The position numbers and the translations under genes are program-made. A stretch of DNA of 33,585 nucleotides from NCBI GenBank assembly GCA_003249935.1, contig QKHT01000019.1, forward strand, positions 1 through 33,585, given 5' to 3'. This stretch comes from Bacteroidota bacterium (GTDB taxonomy: Bacteria > Bacteroidota > Bacteroidia > Bacteroidales > UBA5342). Under the pieces are notes generated by a model. The model worked only from the letters and a program-made list of their open reading frames with translations, had not been told where the DNA came from and did not search any database. Position 1 is the first letter of the stretch. Every line of letters begins with the position of its first letter. Shown in pieces: positions 7,372 to 15,242 of the stretch.

Positions 7372-9279
7372 CTATTCTGCCTTCATAATTACAATTTCTG
7401 TTCTGCGGTTTCGTGCCCGGCCTGTTTCGGTAGTGTTATCGGTTACCGGACTCGTGCTGCCGTAACCTTTCCACGTCATTTGCCGTGGGTTCACCCCAAT
7501 TTTTATAAGGGCTGCAAATAATGCTTGTGCCCGCTGTTCCGATAGTTTTTGGTTGAACCCCATGCTGCCGGTATTGTCGGTATGGCCGGCTATTTCAATC
7601 AACATGTTCTGATTTTCGGTTATGAACTCCGCAATTTGTGCTATGGTGGGTTGTGCCTGCGGATTTATTTGGAATGAAGCCGTTTCGAAAAGCACGTCGG
7701 GTAGTGTAATGGTCGCTCCCTTGGCTATTGGTTCTAAACAAATATTTATGGTTTGAACCATGTTGCTGTCTGTTTGAAGGGTTTTTATCACATATCCTTT
7801 GCGCGAAATGGTTATGCCGAAGGTTTGTTTCGGTAAGGCCATGTGAAACTGTCCGGTGGCCTGATCCGATTGGGTTACCGATCCACTGCCTGCCGCAAGT
7901 GGTTCAGCCAAAATGGTGGCCTGAAGTGGTTTTTCTGAGCGGCAATCCGTAATTCTGCCGGTTAGTATGCCTATTGGTTCGGGCATAAACTGCTGTGGCA
8001 TTTTTACCGAAAAAAGTTGCAGCCGTGGTTTTCCCATGGTGCTGTCCTTCGTGCGCGAAGCATAATAGCCTGTGGTTCCGTCGGATGTAAGGCAAAAGCC
8101 CAGTTCGTTGCGACAGGTATTGAGTGGTGCGCCAAGGTTTTGAGGCGTTTGCCATTCTGTGGCCGATTTGCGGCGACTCACAAATATATCGCTTTCGCCA
8201 AGGCCGGGCCAACCGTTCGACGAAAAGCAGAGTGTTTTGCCGTCGGGATGAATAAACGGTGCTTCGTCGTTGCCCGGGCTGTTGATGCTGTCGCCTAAAT
8301 TGCGGAGGTTGTCGGCGGTAAGCGTGCCATCGGCCATTTCGTGCAACTGTGCCGCATAAATGTCGCGGCCGCCATGGCCATCGGGGCGCTCTGAGGCAAA
8401 GTAGAACAACATGCCGGGCGTTACCGACGGATGTCCCTCCCAATAGTGCGAATTTACCGGCGAAGGCATCGGTTGCGGTTCACTCCAGCCATCGCCGTTG
8501 CGTTTGGCAAAGTAAATGTCGCAACTGCCATAGCCATCGGTACGGTTACATGCAGTGAAAAAGAGATAGCGGCCGTCGGGCGAGATGGTTTGCGCGCCCT
8601 CATTGTCGGTTGTATTAATGCTGCCGGGCAGCGGTTGCGATTGCTGCCAACCGGTGTCGCACTTTTCGCTGGTGTAAAACTGCTCGTTGCCACGGCCTTT
8701 GGTTATTTCATTTACCGTAAATATCAGGGTTTGTCCATCGAGCGAAACCGATGGCCAGTAGTTGTCGTAAGGCGTATTTACAAGTTCGCCCAGCCATTGC
8801 GGATGCCAGTTGTAAGGTGTGGTTTGCAATGTTATGGCGGTGGTTGCTTTTTTAATGCCAATGGTTACAATGTCGCCATACCTTTTATCGTTTTGGCTGA
8901 ACCGGCTTTGGCAGATGGTATAATATTCGAGTGCTCTTTCGGGCATGCACGCCTTTTCGCAGGCCAATGCCAGTTGAAGATAGATGAATTTATTGCTGTT
9001 GGTGGGTTGTTGTATGGCTTTTTCGAGAATCGCCAACTGTTTGTCCGGTTCGCCTTTTTCGCTGTATGTTTTGGCCAACAGTAAGTACGCCTCGCCAAAT
9101 TCAGGATATTTTGAAATGGTGGCGTTTAATGAGGTAATGGCTTCGGTGGTTTTGCGATCCAAAAGTAGCTTTGCCGAAGCTTCGTACATCTTCCTGGCCT
9201 TCGCACTATTGCTCGATTGGGCATGGCTTTGGTTCAGCCATAAACAAACAAGGAGTAACCCAATAAGGGTGGTTTTCAT
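7372..9279 (-). CDS. TPR-PD40-CRD-OmpA periplasmic protein (PorE-like)
   Basis: This 635-residue envelope protein has a signal peptide ending near residue 20 (SHA-Q), TPR-like helices at about 25-130, PD40/WD40-like propeller repeats at about 165-420 (SPDGRYLFF, HPDGKTLCFS), a carboxypeptidase-regulatory-like fold at about 435-515 and a C-terminal OmpA domain at about 525-635 with GHTDNTGS and an RARNRRTEI end that bind peptidoglycan. This order is the one known for PorE (PG1058) of the type IX secretion system in Porphyromonas gingivalis. PorE is described as a lipoprotein, but here no cysteine follows the signal, so it would be a free periplasmic paralogue. Its ATG overlaps the plsC stop (ATGA), so the two are coupled. 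Membership of a T9SS is not shown. Confidence 0.87.
   Translation of the reverse strand: MKTTLIGLLLVCLWLNQSHAQSSNSAKARKMYEASAKLLLDRKTTEAITSLNATISKYPEFGEAYLLLAKTYSEKGEPDKQLAILEKAIQQPTNSNKFIYLQLALACEKACMPERALEYYTICQSRFSQNDKRYGDIVTIGIKKATTAITLQTTPYNWHPQWLGELVNTPYDNYWPSVSLDGQTLIFTVNEITKGRGNEQFYTSEKCDTGWQQSQPLPGSINTTDNEGAQTISPDGRYLFFTACNRTDGYGSCDIYFAKRNGDGWSEPQPMPSPVNSHYWEGHPSVTPGMLFYFASERPDGHGGRDIYAAQLHEMADGTLTADNLRNLGDSINSPGNDEAPFIHPDGKTLCFSSNGWPGLGESDIFVSRRKSATEWQTPQNLGAPLNTCRNELGFCLTSDGTTGYYASRTKDSTMGKPRLQLFSVKMPQQFMPEPIGILTGRITDCRSEKPLQATILAEPLAAGSGSVTQSDQATGQFHMALPKQTFGITISRKGYVIKTLQTDSNMVQTINICLEPIAKGATITLPDVLFETASFQINPQAQPTIAQIAEFITENQNMLIEIAGHTDNTGSMGFNQKLSEQRAQALFAALIKIGVNPRQMTWKGYGSTSPVTDNTTETGRARNRRTEIVIMKAE
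7547..7559 (+). repeat. Long-form dispersed motif TTTTGGTTGAACC
   Basis: Exact 13-base copy inside the OmpA-like gene, which is read on the other strand, where the core spells Gly-Phe-Asn-Gln. See the first finding. Confidence 0.6.
7901..7913 (-). repeat. Long-form dispersed motif TTTTGGCTGAACC
   Basis: Exact 13-base copy read on the minus strand, inside the OmpA-like gene, where the core spells Ala-Glu-Pro. See the first finding. Confidence 0.6.
8891..8903 (+). repeat. Long-form dispersed motif TTTTGGCTGAACC
   Basis: Exact 13-base copy inside the OmpA-like gene; the coding strand spells Phe-Ser-Gln here, in a different frame from the copy at 7901. See the first finding. Confidence 0.6.
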
Positions 9280-10007
9280 AACTGACCGAGTTCGCGGCCA
9301 ATAATTCCTCTGGCTTCGCCGGCCAAACGCATTACTGTTGTTTTGTCGTAACCTGCTACCTGTATCGGTTTGTGAATCACAATTTCTACCGTGCCCGGTT
9401 TCATGAAAATGGAGTCGGCCGGTGCCACAATATTGGCGTTTTTAATTGTCATTGGCACAATAGGCAGTTGTGTTTCGATTGCAAACAAAAATGCACCCCG
9501 CTTAAACGGTAATAATTTTCCGGTACGCGAGCGGGTGCCTTCAGGAAAAAAGATAATACTGATACCGTTTTTTATCCTTTTTTTTGCTTTGTTCAGTGCA
9601 TTCATGGCTTGTATGCTGTTTTTACGATCAACCGGCACATTGCCTATAAGCAGGTTGGCGGTGCCAAGTAAAGGCACTTTAAGCAACTCCTTTTTGAGTA
9701 CCCATTTAATGTTACGGTCCACATAACCATGTACGGCGTAAATATCTACTGCGCTGCTGTGGTTTCCTACAAATACATACGATTGCATTGGGTCGAGGTT
9801 TTCGATTCCGGTTACTTTTACTTTAATTCCGGCACCGAGGGTGTAAGCTCTGCCCCATATTTTACCCAACCAGTGCCCACGGCGCAAACGCGTTATGGGG
9901 AACAGAAAATGATACAATAAGCAAACTAAGTTGTTAACTACAAAATAATAAGGGTAAAAAATAAAAAGATTATATGCGCGATATAAATAAGTGCCGAATT
10001 GATTCAT
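9276..10007 (-). CDS. plsC: 1-acyl-sn-glycerol-3-phosphate acyltransferase
   Basis: This 243-residue PlsC-family enzyme transfers a second acyl chain to lysophosphatidic acid at the inner membrane, making phosphatidic acid for phospholipids. The catalytic NHSSAVD (His83, Asp88) and the substrate-binding FPEGTRSR near 154-161 are both intact, and hydrophobic segments near 15-38 would anchor it. The ATG at 10007 is chosen because a further upstream in-frame start would overlap the promoter box at 10029-10059. Its stop overlaps the start of the OmpA-like gene (ATGA), linking membrane-lipid synthesis with an envelope protein in one transcript. Other lysophospholipid acyltransferase activities are possible. 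Confidence 0.92.
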   Translation of the reverse strand: MNQFGTYLYRAYNLFIFYPYYFVVNNLVCLLYHFLFPITRLRRGHWLGKIWGRAYTLGAGIKVKVTGIENLDPMQSYVFVGNHSSAVDIYAVHGYVDRNIKWVLKKELLKVPLLGTANLLIGNVPVDRKNSIQAMNALNKAKKRIKNGISIIFFPEGTRSRTGKLLPFKRGAFLFAIETQLPIVPMTIKNANIVAPADSIFMKPGTVEIVIHKPIQVAGYDKTTVMRLAGEARGIIGRELGQL

Positions 10008-10028
10008 TTTTTGTAATTGTTTATGTTG

Positions 10029-10059
10029 CAAACATAACAAACTCAACGAAATTTGGCAA
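10029..10059 (-). promoter_or_regulatory. Promoter for the plsC-ompA-like operon
   Basis: Read on the minus strand, TTG (10059-10057), a 20-base spacer and TATGTTTG (10036-10029) match the Bacteroidota -33/-7 promoter well, about 22 bases before the plsC ATG. The -7 box sits in a small inverted repeat, TATGTT-GCA-AACATA, at 10022-10036. Confidence 0.5.
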
Positions 10060-10076
10060 TATTCGTTCAGTTAGAA

Positions 10077-12122
10077 TTATGTGTGATTCTGTTTTTTTGC
10101 AGTATTATCGCCCAATTTGCTTTCGTAGTATCGTATTTCGTCGCGGTATTGGGCGGCTTCAATAAATTCGAGTTTTTTGGCTGCTTCTTCCATCTTTTTT
10201 CGTGCCGCTGCAATGGCTTTTTCTATCGCTGTACGATCCATGTATTGAATTAACGGATCGGCTGCCACATCAATTTTATCCGGACCGGCATATGCTTTGG
10301 GCATCATCATATCTTGTGGCGATTCGGTCGATACCAATGCGCTCTTGTTTTTGGTGGCACTGCGCGGCGTAATGTTGTTCGCAAGGTTGTAATCCAACTG
10401 TTTCAAACGGCGACGGTTGGTCTCCTCAATGGTTTTTTGCATGCTGTTGGTTATCACATCGGCATACATAATGACCCGCCCGTTAATGTTGCGTGCGGCA
10501 CGGCCTGCGGTTTGAGTCAGCGAGCGCGCCGAACGCAAAAAGCCTTCTTTGTCGGCATCCAAAATGGCTACCAACGATACCTCGGGTAAATCGAGCCCCT
10601 CGCGCAACAGGTTCACCCCGATAAGTACATCGAAAAAGCCGTTGCGCAGGTTTTCAATGATTTTTATTCTGTCAAGCGTTTCCACATCCGAGTGGATGTA
10701 CTCGCAACGCACACTCATGCGCGAAAGGTATTTGGAGAGCTCTTCGGCCATGCGTTTGGTGAGTGTGGTGACCAGAATACGTTCTTCTTTTTCGGTGGTA
10801 ATGCGTATCTCTTCGAGCAAATCGTCCACTTGATTTACAGTGGGCCGAATCACTATTTGCGGATCAATAAGCCCCGTAGGCCGAATGACCTGTTCTACTA
10901 TTTCGCCCTCGCATTTGGCAAGTTCGTAATCGGCAGGGGTGGCCGAAACAAAGATCGTTTGTCCTATCACGGTTTCGAATTCGTCGAACTTAAGCGGACG
11001 GTTGTCCATGGCTGCCGGCAATCGGAAGCCGTATTCTACCAGGTTGGTTTTTCGCGAACGGTCGCCGCCATACATGGCACGAAGTTGCGGAATGGTGACG
11101 TGGCTTTCGTCAATCACCATCAAAAAGTTCTTTGGGAAATAGTCCAGCAGACAGAATGGGCGCGCCCCCGGTTTTCGTCCGTCGAAATAGCGCGAGTAGT
11201 TTTCAATGCCACTGCAATACCCCAGTTCTTTAATCATTTCCAAATCGTACGTCACCCGTTCTTCTATGCGTTTGGCTTCGAATGGTTTGCCCTGCGATTG
11301 AAAGAATCGAACCTGCTCCATCATATCGTCCTGAATAATCGAAATGGCACTGTTAATGCGTTCTTTGGTGGTGACAAACAATGTGGCGGGGTAGATCAGT
11401 GCTTTAGTGGTTTTCTCTATGGTGTCGCCCGAAATGGGGTCAATCATGCGAATTTCCTCAATTTCGTCGCCCCAGAAAATAATTCTGAAGGCAAAATCGC
11501 TGTCCGCCACAAAAATATCTACCGAATCGCCCTTTACCCTGAAGGTGCCGCGTTTAAACTCCACGTCGTTGCGCGAATACAAACTGTCCACCAATTTGCG
11601 AAGAAAATGGTTGCGGGTAATTTTGGTGCCTACCTCAATAGAAATCACATTGGCGAAAAAGTCCTCCGGATTACCCATACCGTAAATGCACGATACCGAC
11701 GAAACCACAATCACATCCTGTCGCCCCGAAAGCAGTGCCGATGTGGCGGCCAAACGCAGTTTCTCAATTTCGTCGTTTATCGAAAGGTCTTTTTCTATGT
11801 AAGTATCGCTTGTAGGCAAATAGGCCTCCGGCTGATAATAGTCGTAATACGACACAAAATACTCTACCGCGTTATCCGGGAAAAAAGCCTTAAACTCGCT
11901 GTAAAGCTGTGCCGCAAGTGTTTTATTGTGGCTGAGTATCAGTGTTGGTTTTTGTAATTTTTGTATTACATTGGCCACAGTAAATGTTTTGCCTGAACCG
12001 GTTACACCAAGTAAGGTCTGGTATTTTTGGCCTTGAGCCAATGCTGTGGCGAGCTTTTCGATGGCTTCCGGCTGATCGCCTGTGGGTTGAAATTCCGATG
12101 TGAGGTTAAATGCTTTACCCAT
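10077..12122 (-). CDS. uvrB: Excinuclease ABC subunit B
   Basis: UvrB (about 681 residues, normal length) is the damage-verifying helicase-like subunit of nucleotide excision repair. It receives DNA from UvrA and recruits UvrC. GVTGSGKT near residues 39-46 is Walker A, YVSYYDYYQPEAY is the beta-hairpin that clamps DNA, DESHV is the DEAD-like Walker B, ILVTTLTKRMAE and QTAGRAARN belong to helicase motifs, and the C-terminal IEAAQYRDEI helix is the UVR domain that contacts UvrC. The ATG at 12122 gives the conserved FNLTSEFQPTGDQ start and overlaps the end of the mazG fusion gene by 8 bases, so the two are probably cotranscribed and coupled. Confidence 0.97.
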   Translation of the reverse strand: MGKAFNLTSEFQPTGDQPEAIEKLATALAQGQKYQTLLGVTGSGKTFTVANVIQKLQKPTLILSHNKTLAAQLYSEFKAFFPDNAVEYFVSYYDYYQPEAYLPTSDTYIEKDLSINDEIEKLRLAATSALLSGRQDVIVVSSVSCIYGMGNPEDFFANVISIEVGTKITRNHFLRKLVDSLYSRNDVEFKRGTFRVKGDSVDIFVADSDFAFRIIFWGDEIEEIRMIDPISGDTIEKTTKALIYPATLFVTTKERINSAISIIQDDMMEQVRFFQSQGKPFEAKRIEERVTYDLEMIKELGYCSGIENYSRYFDGRKPGARPFCLLDYFPKNFLMVIDESHVTIPQLRAMYGGDRSRKTNLVEYGFRLPAAMDNRPLKFDEFETVIGQTIFVSATPADYELAKCEGEIVEQVIRPTGLIDPQIVIRPTVNQVDDLLEEIRITTEKEERILVTTLTKRMAEELSKYLSRMSVRCEYIHSDVETLDRIKIIENLRNGFFDVLIGVNLLREGLDLPEVSLVAILDADKEGFLRSARSLTQTAGRAARNINGRVIMYADVITNSMQKTIEETNRRRLKQLDYNLANNITPRSATKNKSALVSTESPQDMMMPKAYAGPDKIDVAADPLIQYMDRTAIEKAIAAARKKMEEAAKKLEFIEAAQYRDEIRYYESKLGDNTAKKQNHT

Positions 12123-13203
12123 TTTTTTCGCGTTGTTTGGCTTCGTTCCAATATACATCCATCTCTTCTAAAGTCATCTCTTTTAGCGACCGCCCGGCCA
12201 TAATGGTTTTCTCTTCAAGATACCCAAAACGGCTGATAAACTTTTGGTTCGTCCGCTCAAGTGCACTCTCCGGATCAACCCCGTATAATCTGCAAGCGTT
12301 GATCATGCTGAATATGAGATCGCCAAACTCCTTTTCGATGTTTTCTACATCGTTTACTTTTATCTCGTGTTCGAGTTCGCCAAGTTCTTCGCGCACTTTG
12401 TCCCACACCTGCTCTTTTTCGGTCCAGTCGAATCCTATGCCGCGTGCTTTGTCCTGTATTCTCAGTGCTTTTACCATGGCCGGTAACGATACCGGAACGC
12501 CTTCTAATACACGTTTATTGCCGCCTTTTTCTTTGAGTTTTAGTTTTTCCCAGTTCTGAACCACCTCGTCGGCATCTTTTACATTAACCGTATCGAAAAT
12601 GTGTGGGTGGCGGTATATCAGTTTGGTCGTCAGTGCATCAATCACATCTGCAATGTCGAATGCATTCTGTTCTTCGCCGATTCTGGCATAAAATACAATG
12701 TGAAGCAATAAATCACCAAGCTCTTTTTTTAAATCATTCAAGTCGTTGCGCAATATCGCATCGCCCAGTTCATAAGTCTCTTCAATGGTTAAATGGCGCA
12801 ACGATTCGAGTGTCTGCTTTTTATCCCAAGGGCATTCTGCCCGTAACCGGTCCATAATTTCGAGTAATGAACCAAACTTTTGCATTCCGGCGGCTTTTGT
12901 GTGAACCGGCTTCGAAAAGTTGGGAATATCAAAGGTTTGCGCTTCTGCCGGAGTCGAAAACCACGGCTTAATCGTTGACCATAATGTGCCGAATACGGTA
13001 TCGTTGCGATAAGCCTCCAGCGCGGCTTCACTTTCCCACCGGCTCAGCGATAAAAATGTGTCGGGTTTTTCGGCCGACGATAAGATCTCTATTCCCAAAC
13101 ATCCAGCCGAGCTGGCTACTGTTTCAAACACTTCTGTCACTGCCGAAAGAAAGTCCTCGCGACGTTCCTGGGCAATATTAAGTTTAACCAATCGTAGAAT
13201 CAT
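12115..13203 (-). CDS. mazG: ABM-domain fusion to MazG nucleotide pyrophosphohydrolase
   Basis: This protein of about 362 residues has two parts. Residues 1-100 resemble an antibiotic-biosynthesis-monooxygenase (ABM) dimeric alpha/beta barrel, with an LRLVKLNI strand and SRWESEAALEAYRND. Residues 110-362 are a full two-domain MazG, which removes pyrophosphate from non-canonical or excess NTPs: CPWDKKQT, EETYELGDAI (E141-E145), ELGDLL (E161, D164), RHPHIF, then a second ExxE/ExxD set, REELGELEHE and EKEFGDLIFS. Met107 (ATG at 12885) is where a normal MazG would begin, yet the frame is open from 13203. A TATTTTTG box right before the ATG at 13203 suggests a leaderless start. It overlaps uvrB by 8 bases. 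Confidence 0.9.
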   Translation of the reverse strand: MILRLVKLNIAQERREDFLSAVTEVFETVASSAGCLGIEILSSAEKPDTFLSLSRWESEAALEAYRNDTVFGTLWSTIKPWFSTPAEAQTFDIPNFSKPVHTKAAGMQKFGSLLEIMDRLRAECPWDKKQTLESLRHLTIEETYELGDAILRNDLNDLKKELGDLLLHIVFYARIGEEQNAFDIADVIDALTTKLIYRHPHIFDTVNVKDADEVVQNWEKLKLKEKGGNKRVLEGVPVSLPAMVKALRIQDKARGIGFDWTEKEQVWDKVREELGELEHEIKVNDVENIEKEFGDLIFSMINACRLYGVDPESALERTNQKFISRFGYLEEKTIMAGRSLKEMTLEEMDVYWNEAKQREKNG

Positions 13204-13208
13204 AATCA

Positions 13209-13216
13209 CAAAAATA
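13209..13216 (-). promoter_or_regulatory. Putative -7 element of the mazG-uvrB operon
   Basis: On the minus strand this is TATTTTTG, a full TAnnTTTG match only 5 bases before the ATG at 13203, so the transcript would start at or next to the ATG. No -33 motif is seen at the usual spacing. Confidence 0.35.
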
Positions 13217-13310
13217 TAACGAATCAATGGCTTTTAGGCCTTTAAAAACCTTAAAGCGGCTTTTTGTTTAATAAATGTGTTGTTAAACACATAAATCAGT
13301 GTCCCTTTCA

Positions 13311-13342
13311 TTTTGAATATCAATACATTGTTGCCATCTTTG
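13311..13342 (+). promoter_or_regulatory. Promoter for the PUR-domain gene
   Basis: TTTTG (13311-13315), exactly 19 bases of spacer and CATCTTTG (13335-13342) form the best-spaced Bacteroidota -33/-7 promoter in the window. Only the first base of the -7 box is off. It predicts a leader of about 23 bases. Confidence 0.55.
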
Positions 13343-13371
13343 AGTGTTAAAATAGCCTAATTTTAGATATA

Positions 13372-13773
13372 ATGAAGGGAAACAACAATAACGGGGCTTC
13401 GGAGATTTATTCTTCGGTAGTTAAAGCTGGCAAAAGAACCTATTTTTTTGATGTAAAAGAGACCAGAAGTAATGATTTGTTTATTAGTATAACCGAAAGT
13501 CGCCGCATTACCGACGAAAATGGCGAAACTTTTTTCGAAAAACAGAAAGTATTTGTTTATACCGAGGATTTGAAAAAATTTACCGACGGGCTTTGCGATG
13601 CTATCAACTTTGTGGAAAATTTACATTGTAAAAAGAAAAGCCCATGTCTTACGTTAATAAAAAAATCAAGGGACTGTTCTGAAAATGTGATTGACCATCA
13701 TGCCTCTGACGCACCGGATTCGGAGGTCGAATACCTTTTAAGTAATGAGTATCAGAATGCTGACATGAGTTAA
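13372..13773 (+). CDS. PUR-alpha-like DUF3276 nucleic-acid-binding protein
   Basis: This 133-residue protein carries one PUR-type domain: SSVVKAGKRTYFFDVKETRSND, LFISITESRR and KVFVYTEDLKKFTDGL match the DUF3276 pattern common in Bacteroidota and related to single-stranded DNA/RNA-binding Pur proteins such as Borrelia BpuR. The tail after about residue 85 is acidic and polar and probably disordered. A well-spaced promoter lies directly upstream. The stop is 4 bases from the stop of the minus-strand neighbour, with no terminator between. A role in nucleic-acid binding or gene regulation is inferred from the family only. Confidence 0.87.
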   Translation: MKGNNNNGASEIYSSVVKAGKRTYFFDVKETRSNDLFISITESRRITDENGETFFEKQKVFVYTEDLKKFTDGLCDAINFVENLHCKKKSPCLTLIKKSRDCSENVIDHHASDAPDSEVEYLLSNEYQNADMS

Positions 13774-13777
13774 AGAA

Positions 13778-14560
13778 TTATTTGAGGTCTGTTTCGGAAT
13801 TGTCTGTATCTTCCATTCGGGAGATTTCCTCAAAGTCATCGCCGTTAACAAGAAAATCGAATATTTCCATTTCATTCATCCTTTTCATATTTGTAACAAT
13901 AAATTTGTCGAGAATTATTGGCCCCAACTGGTTGCAGGCTTCTAATAATTTTTCTATCAATTCCTCGAGATTGTCGTGAAAAGGGTAAAGCATTTCGAAA
14001 GAAATATAACGGACATTCTTTTCGAAATTTTCGGCAATTCCTTCGTTTTTCTCTAAGAGATAAGTTACTTCACTTTCGATAAATTTTTGGTGACTTTCAG
14101 AAAATAAAACAAGTTCTTCCGTGGGAAAAAGCACGAAAAAGTAACGCAATTTGCCATCACGTCCACCAAGGCCCGTTGATACAAAAATTTGGGGCGTATC
14201 TTTCAGCTTACTTTCTATTTTCAGCTTTAAATCGTAATAAGCCAGTGTCATCCATTCTTTCATGCTTTCGTCGGCTACTTCGCGGTACTTCTCCACAATT
14301 CTAAAGGCTTCCACATCGCCGCTCGCGGCCAAACCTGCAATAACCATCTGTTTTTCGTTTGCCTCGGCATTTTCGTCCGAAAGTATTTCTATTGCTTGCT
14401 GGCACAATTCATCGGTGCTAAGTATACCTTTGAATTTTCGAACCATTTTAAAATAGTTCATTTGTAAGGTAACATCAATGCGTTCTTCCATTACAAAAAA
14501 ATCGGATTTTTCGAAATCCATAAGGTTACGAATTTTATCGTTTAACTTGTCTTTCTTCAT
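13778..14560 (-). CDS. Conserved hypothetical protein, helical, unknown function
   Basis: This 260-residue protein is soluble and lacks a signal peptide or membrane segment. The N-terminal half is rich in helices (TDELCQQAIEILSDENAEAN, EKQMVIAGLAASGDVEAF) and resembles a HEAT-like repeat pair. The second half has IFVSTGLGGRDGKLRYFF and FPTEELVLFSESHQKFIESE, followed by an acidic tail. I do not recognise a named family. It lies convergent with the PUR-domain gene, and a TACTTTTG box stands 45 bases upstream of the ATG. Codon use looks like that of its neighbours. Confidence 0.7.
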   Translation of the reverse strand: MKKDKLNDKIRNLMDFEKSDFFVMEERIDVTLQMNYFKMVRKFKGILSTDELCQQAIEILSDENAEANEKQMVIAGLAASGDVEAFRIVEKYREVADESMKEWMTLAYYDLKLKIESKLKDTPQIFVSTGLGGRDGKLRYFFVLFPTEELVLFSESHQKFIESEVTYLLEKNEGIAENFEKNVRYISFEMLYPFHDNLEELIEKLLEACNQLGPIILDKFIVTNMKRMNEMEIFDFLVNGDDFEEISRMEDTDNSETDLK

Positions 14561-14604
14561 TCTGCTCTAACTATTTAATTGTATATGGCGAACTGATTGT
14601 TCTA

Positions 14605-14612
14605 CAAAAGTA
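14605..14612 (-). promoter_or_regulatory. Putative -7 element for the unknown helical protein
   Basis: On the minus strand this is TACTTTTG (TAnnTTTG), 45 bases before the ATG. The expected -33 TTTG is not present at 19-20 bases. Confidence 0.35.
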
Positions 14613-14653
14613 ATCAATCGCCACCTAAAATTAAAACGGGAGCTTACACCAAT

Positions 14654-14662
14654 GGTTCAGCC
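14654..14662 (-). repeat. Intergenic copy of dispersed motif GGCTGAACC
   Basis: GGCTGAACC on the minus strand in the non-coding spacer before trxA, one of the two copies outside genes. See the first finding. Confidence 0.6.
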
Positions 14663-14824
14663 ATAAGGTAAAATCGTGATTTAACTGGTATGGCATTGCT
14701 AAAAGTGTGCCGATCTTACTTTTTTTTATCTGTTGCATGAACAAAAACGGTGTAAAATGGATTTATGGTTAAAAAATTGTTGAAACATTTCATCAGTTCT
14801 GTTAGTATTAAAAAATTTAGTTAA

Positions 14825-14838
14825 GTACATTTGTGTAC
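14825..14838 (+). promoter_or_regulatory. trxA -7 box inside an inverted repeat
   Basis: TACATTTG (14826-14833) matches TAnnTTTG and lies 34 bases before the trxA ATG. It is embedded in GTACA-TTTG-TGTAC, a perfect 5-base inverted repeat, directly followed by the palindrome CTACGTAG. Such symmetry over a promoter could be an operator, but no regulator is identified. Confidence 0.45.
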
Positions 14839-14867
14839 TACGTAGAATGAATTAAAATATTTATAAA

Positions 14868-15185
14868 ATGGCAATTGAAGTAAACGATTCGAATTTTGAG
14901 GACATGGTATTAAAGTCAGATAAGCCGGTTCTTGTTGATTTTTGGGCAGAATGGTGTGGTCCATGTCGTATGATTGGTCCGATTGTAGAAACACTTTCGC
15001 AGGAATACGATGGTAAAGTTGTGATTACCAAACTAAACGTGGACGAAAGTCCTGATACTTGTCAAAAATTCGGCATCAGAAATATTCCGACCATCTTATT
15101 CTTTAAAAATGGTGAAGTCGTAGATAAACAGGTTGGTGCTGTGCCAAAAAATGTTTTGGCCGAAAAACTCGACAATATTCTATAA
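14868..15185 (+). CDS. trxA: Thioredoxin
   Basis: This 105-residue thioredoxin has the active site WCGPC (Cys30, Cys33) in FWAEWCGPCRM and the cis-proline segment NIPTILFFKNGEVVDKQVG, so it is a standard cytoplasmic disulfide reductase that is kept reduced by thioredoxin reductase. No signal peptide is present. It is a single-gene unit with a promoter-like box upstream and a strong hairpin terminator downstream. Confidence 0.96.
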   Translation: MAIEVNDSNFEDMVLKSDKPVLVDFWAEWCGPCRMIGPIVETLSQEYDGKVVITKLNVDESPDTCQKFGIRNIPTILFFKNGEVVDKQVGAVPKNVLAEKLDNIL

Positions 15186-15202
15186 TATTCAAATAATTTC
15201 AG

Positions 15203-15238
15203 AACGCCCGGAGCCTTAATTCTGGGCGTTTTTCTTTT
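15203..15238 (+). terminator. Intrinsic terminator after trxA
   Basis: AACGCCC (15203-15209) pairs with GGGCGTT (15224-15230), followed by a T-rich run to 15238. The next gene's ATG at 15243 begins only five bases beyond the run. Confidence 0.8.
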
Positions 15239-15242
15239 GTGT

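Larger units (their letters stand above)
14561..14867 (+). other. Divergent intergenic region, 307 bases
   Basis: This A+T-rich spacer separates the unknown helical protein from trxA. It holds a minus-strand -7 box (14605-14612), one GGCTGAACC word on the minus strand (14654-14662), a T9-like run near 14721 and the trxA promoter region. I see no small gene with a convincing start and conserved content. Confidence 0.5.

Noticed and set aside
8431-9084. A 217-codon plus-strand frame opposite the OmpA-like gene
   Set aside because: Shadow of a multi-domain protein with clear motifs on the other strand.
10692-11957. A 421-codon open frame on the plus strand
   Set aside because: It lies wholly antisense to uvrB, whose motifs are unmistakable; the frame's composition is that of a shadow and no family is seen.
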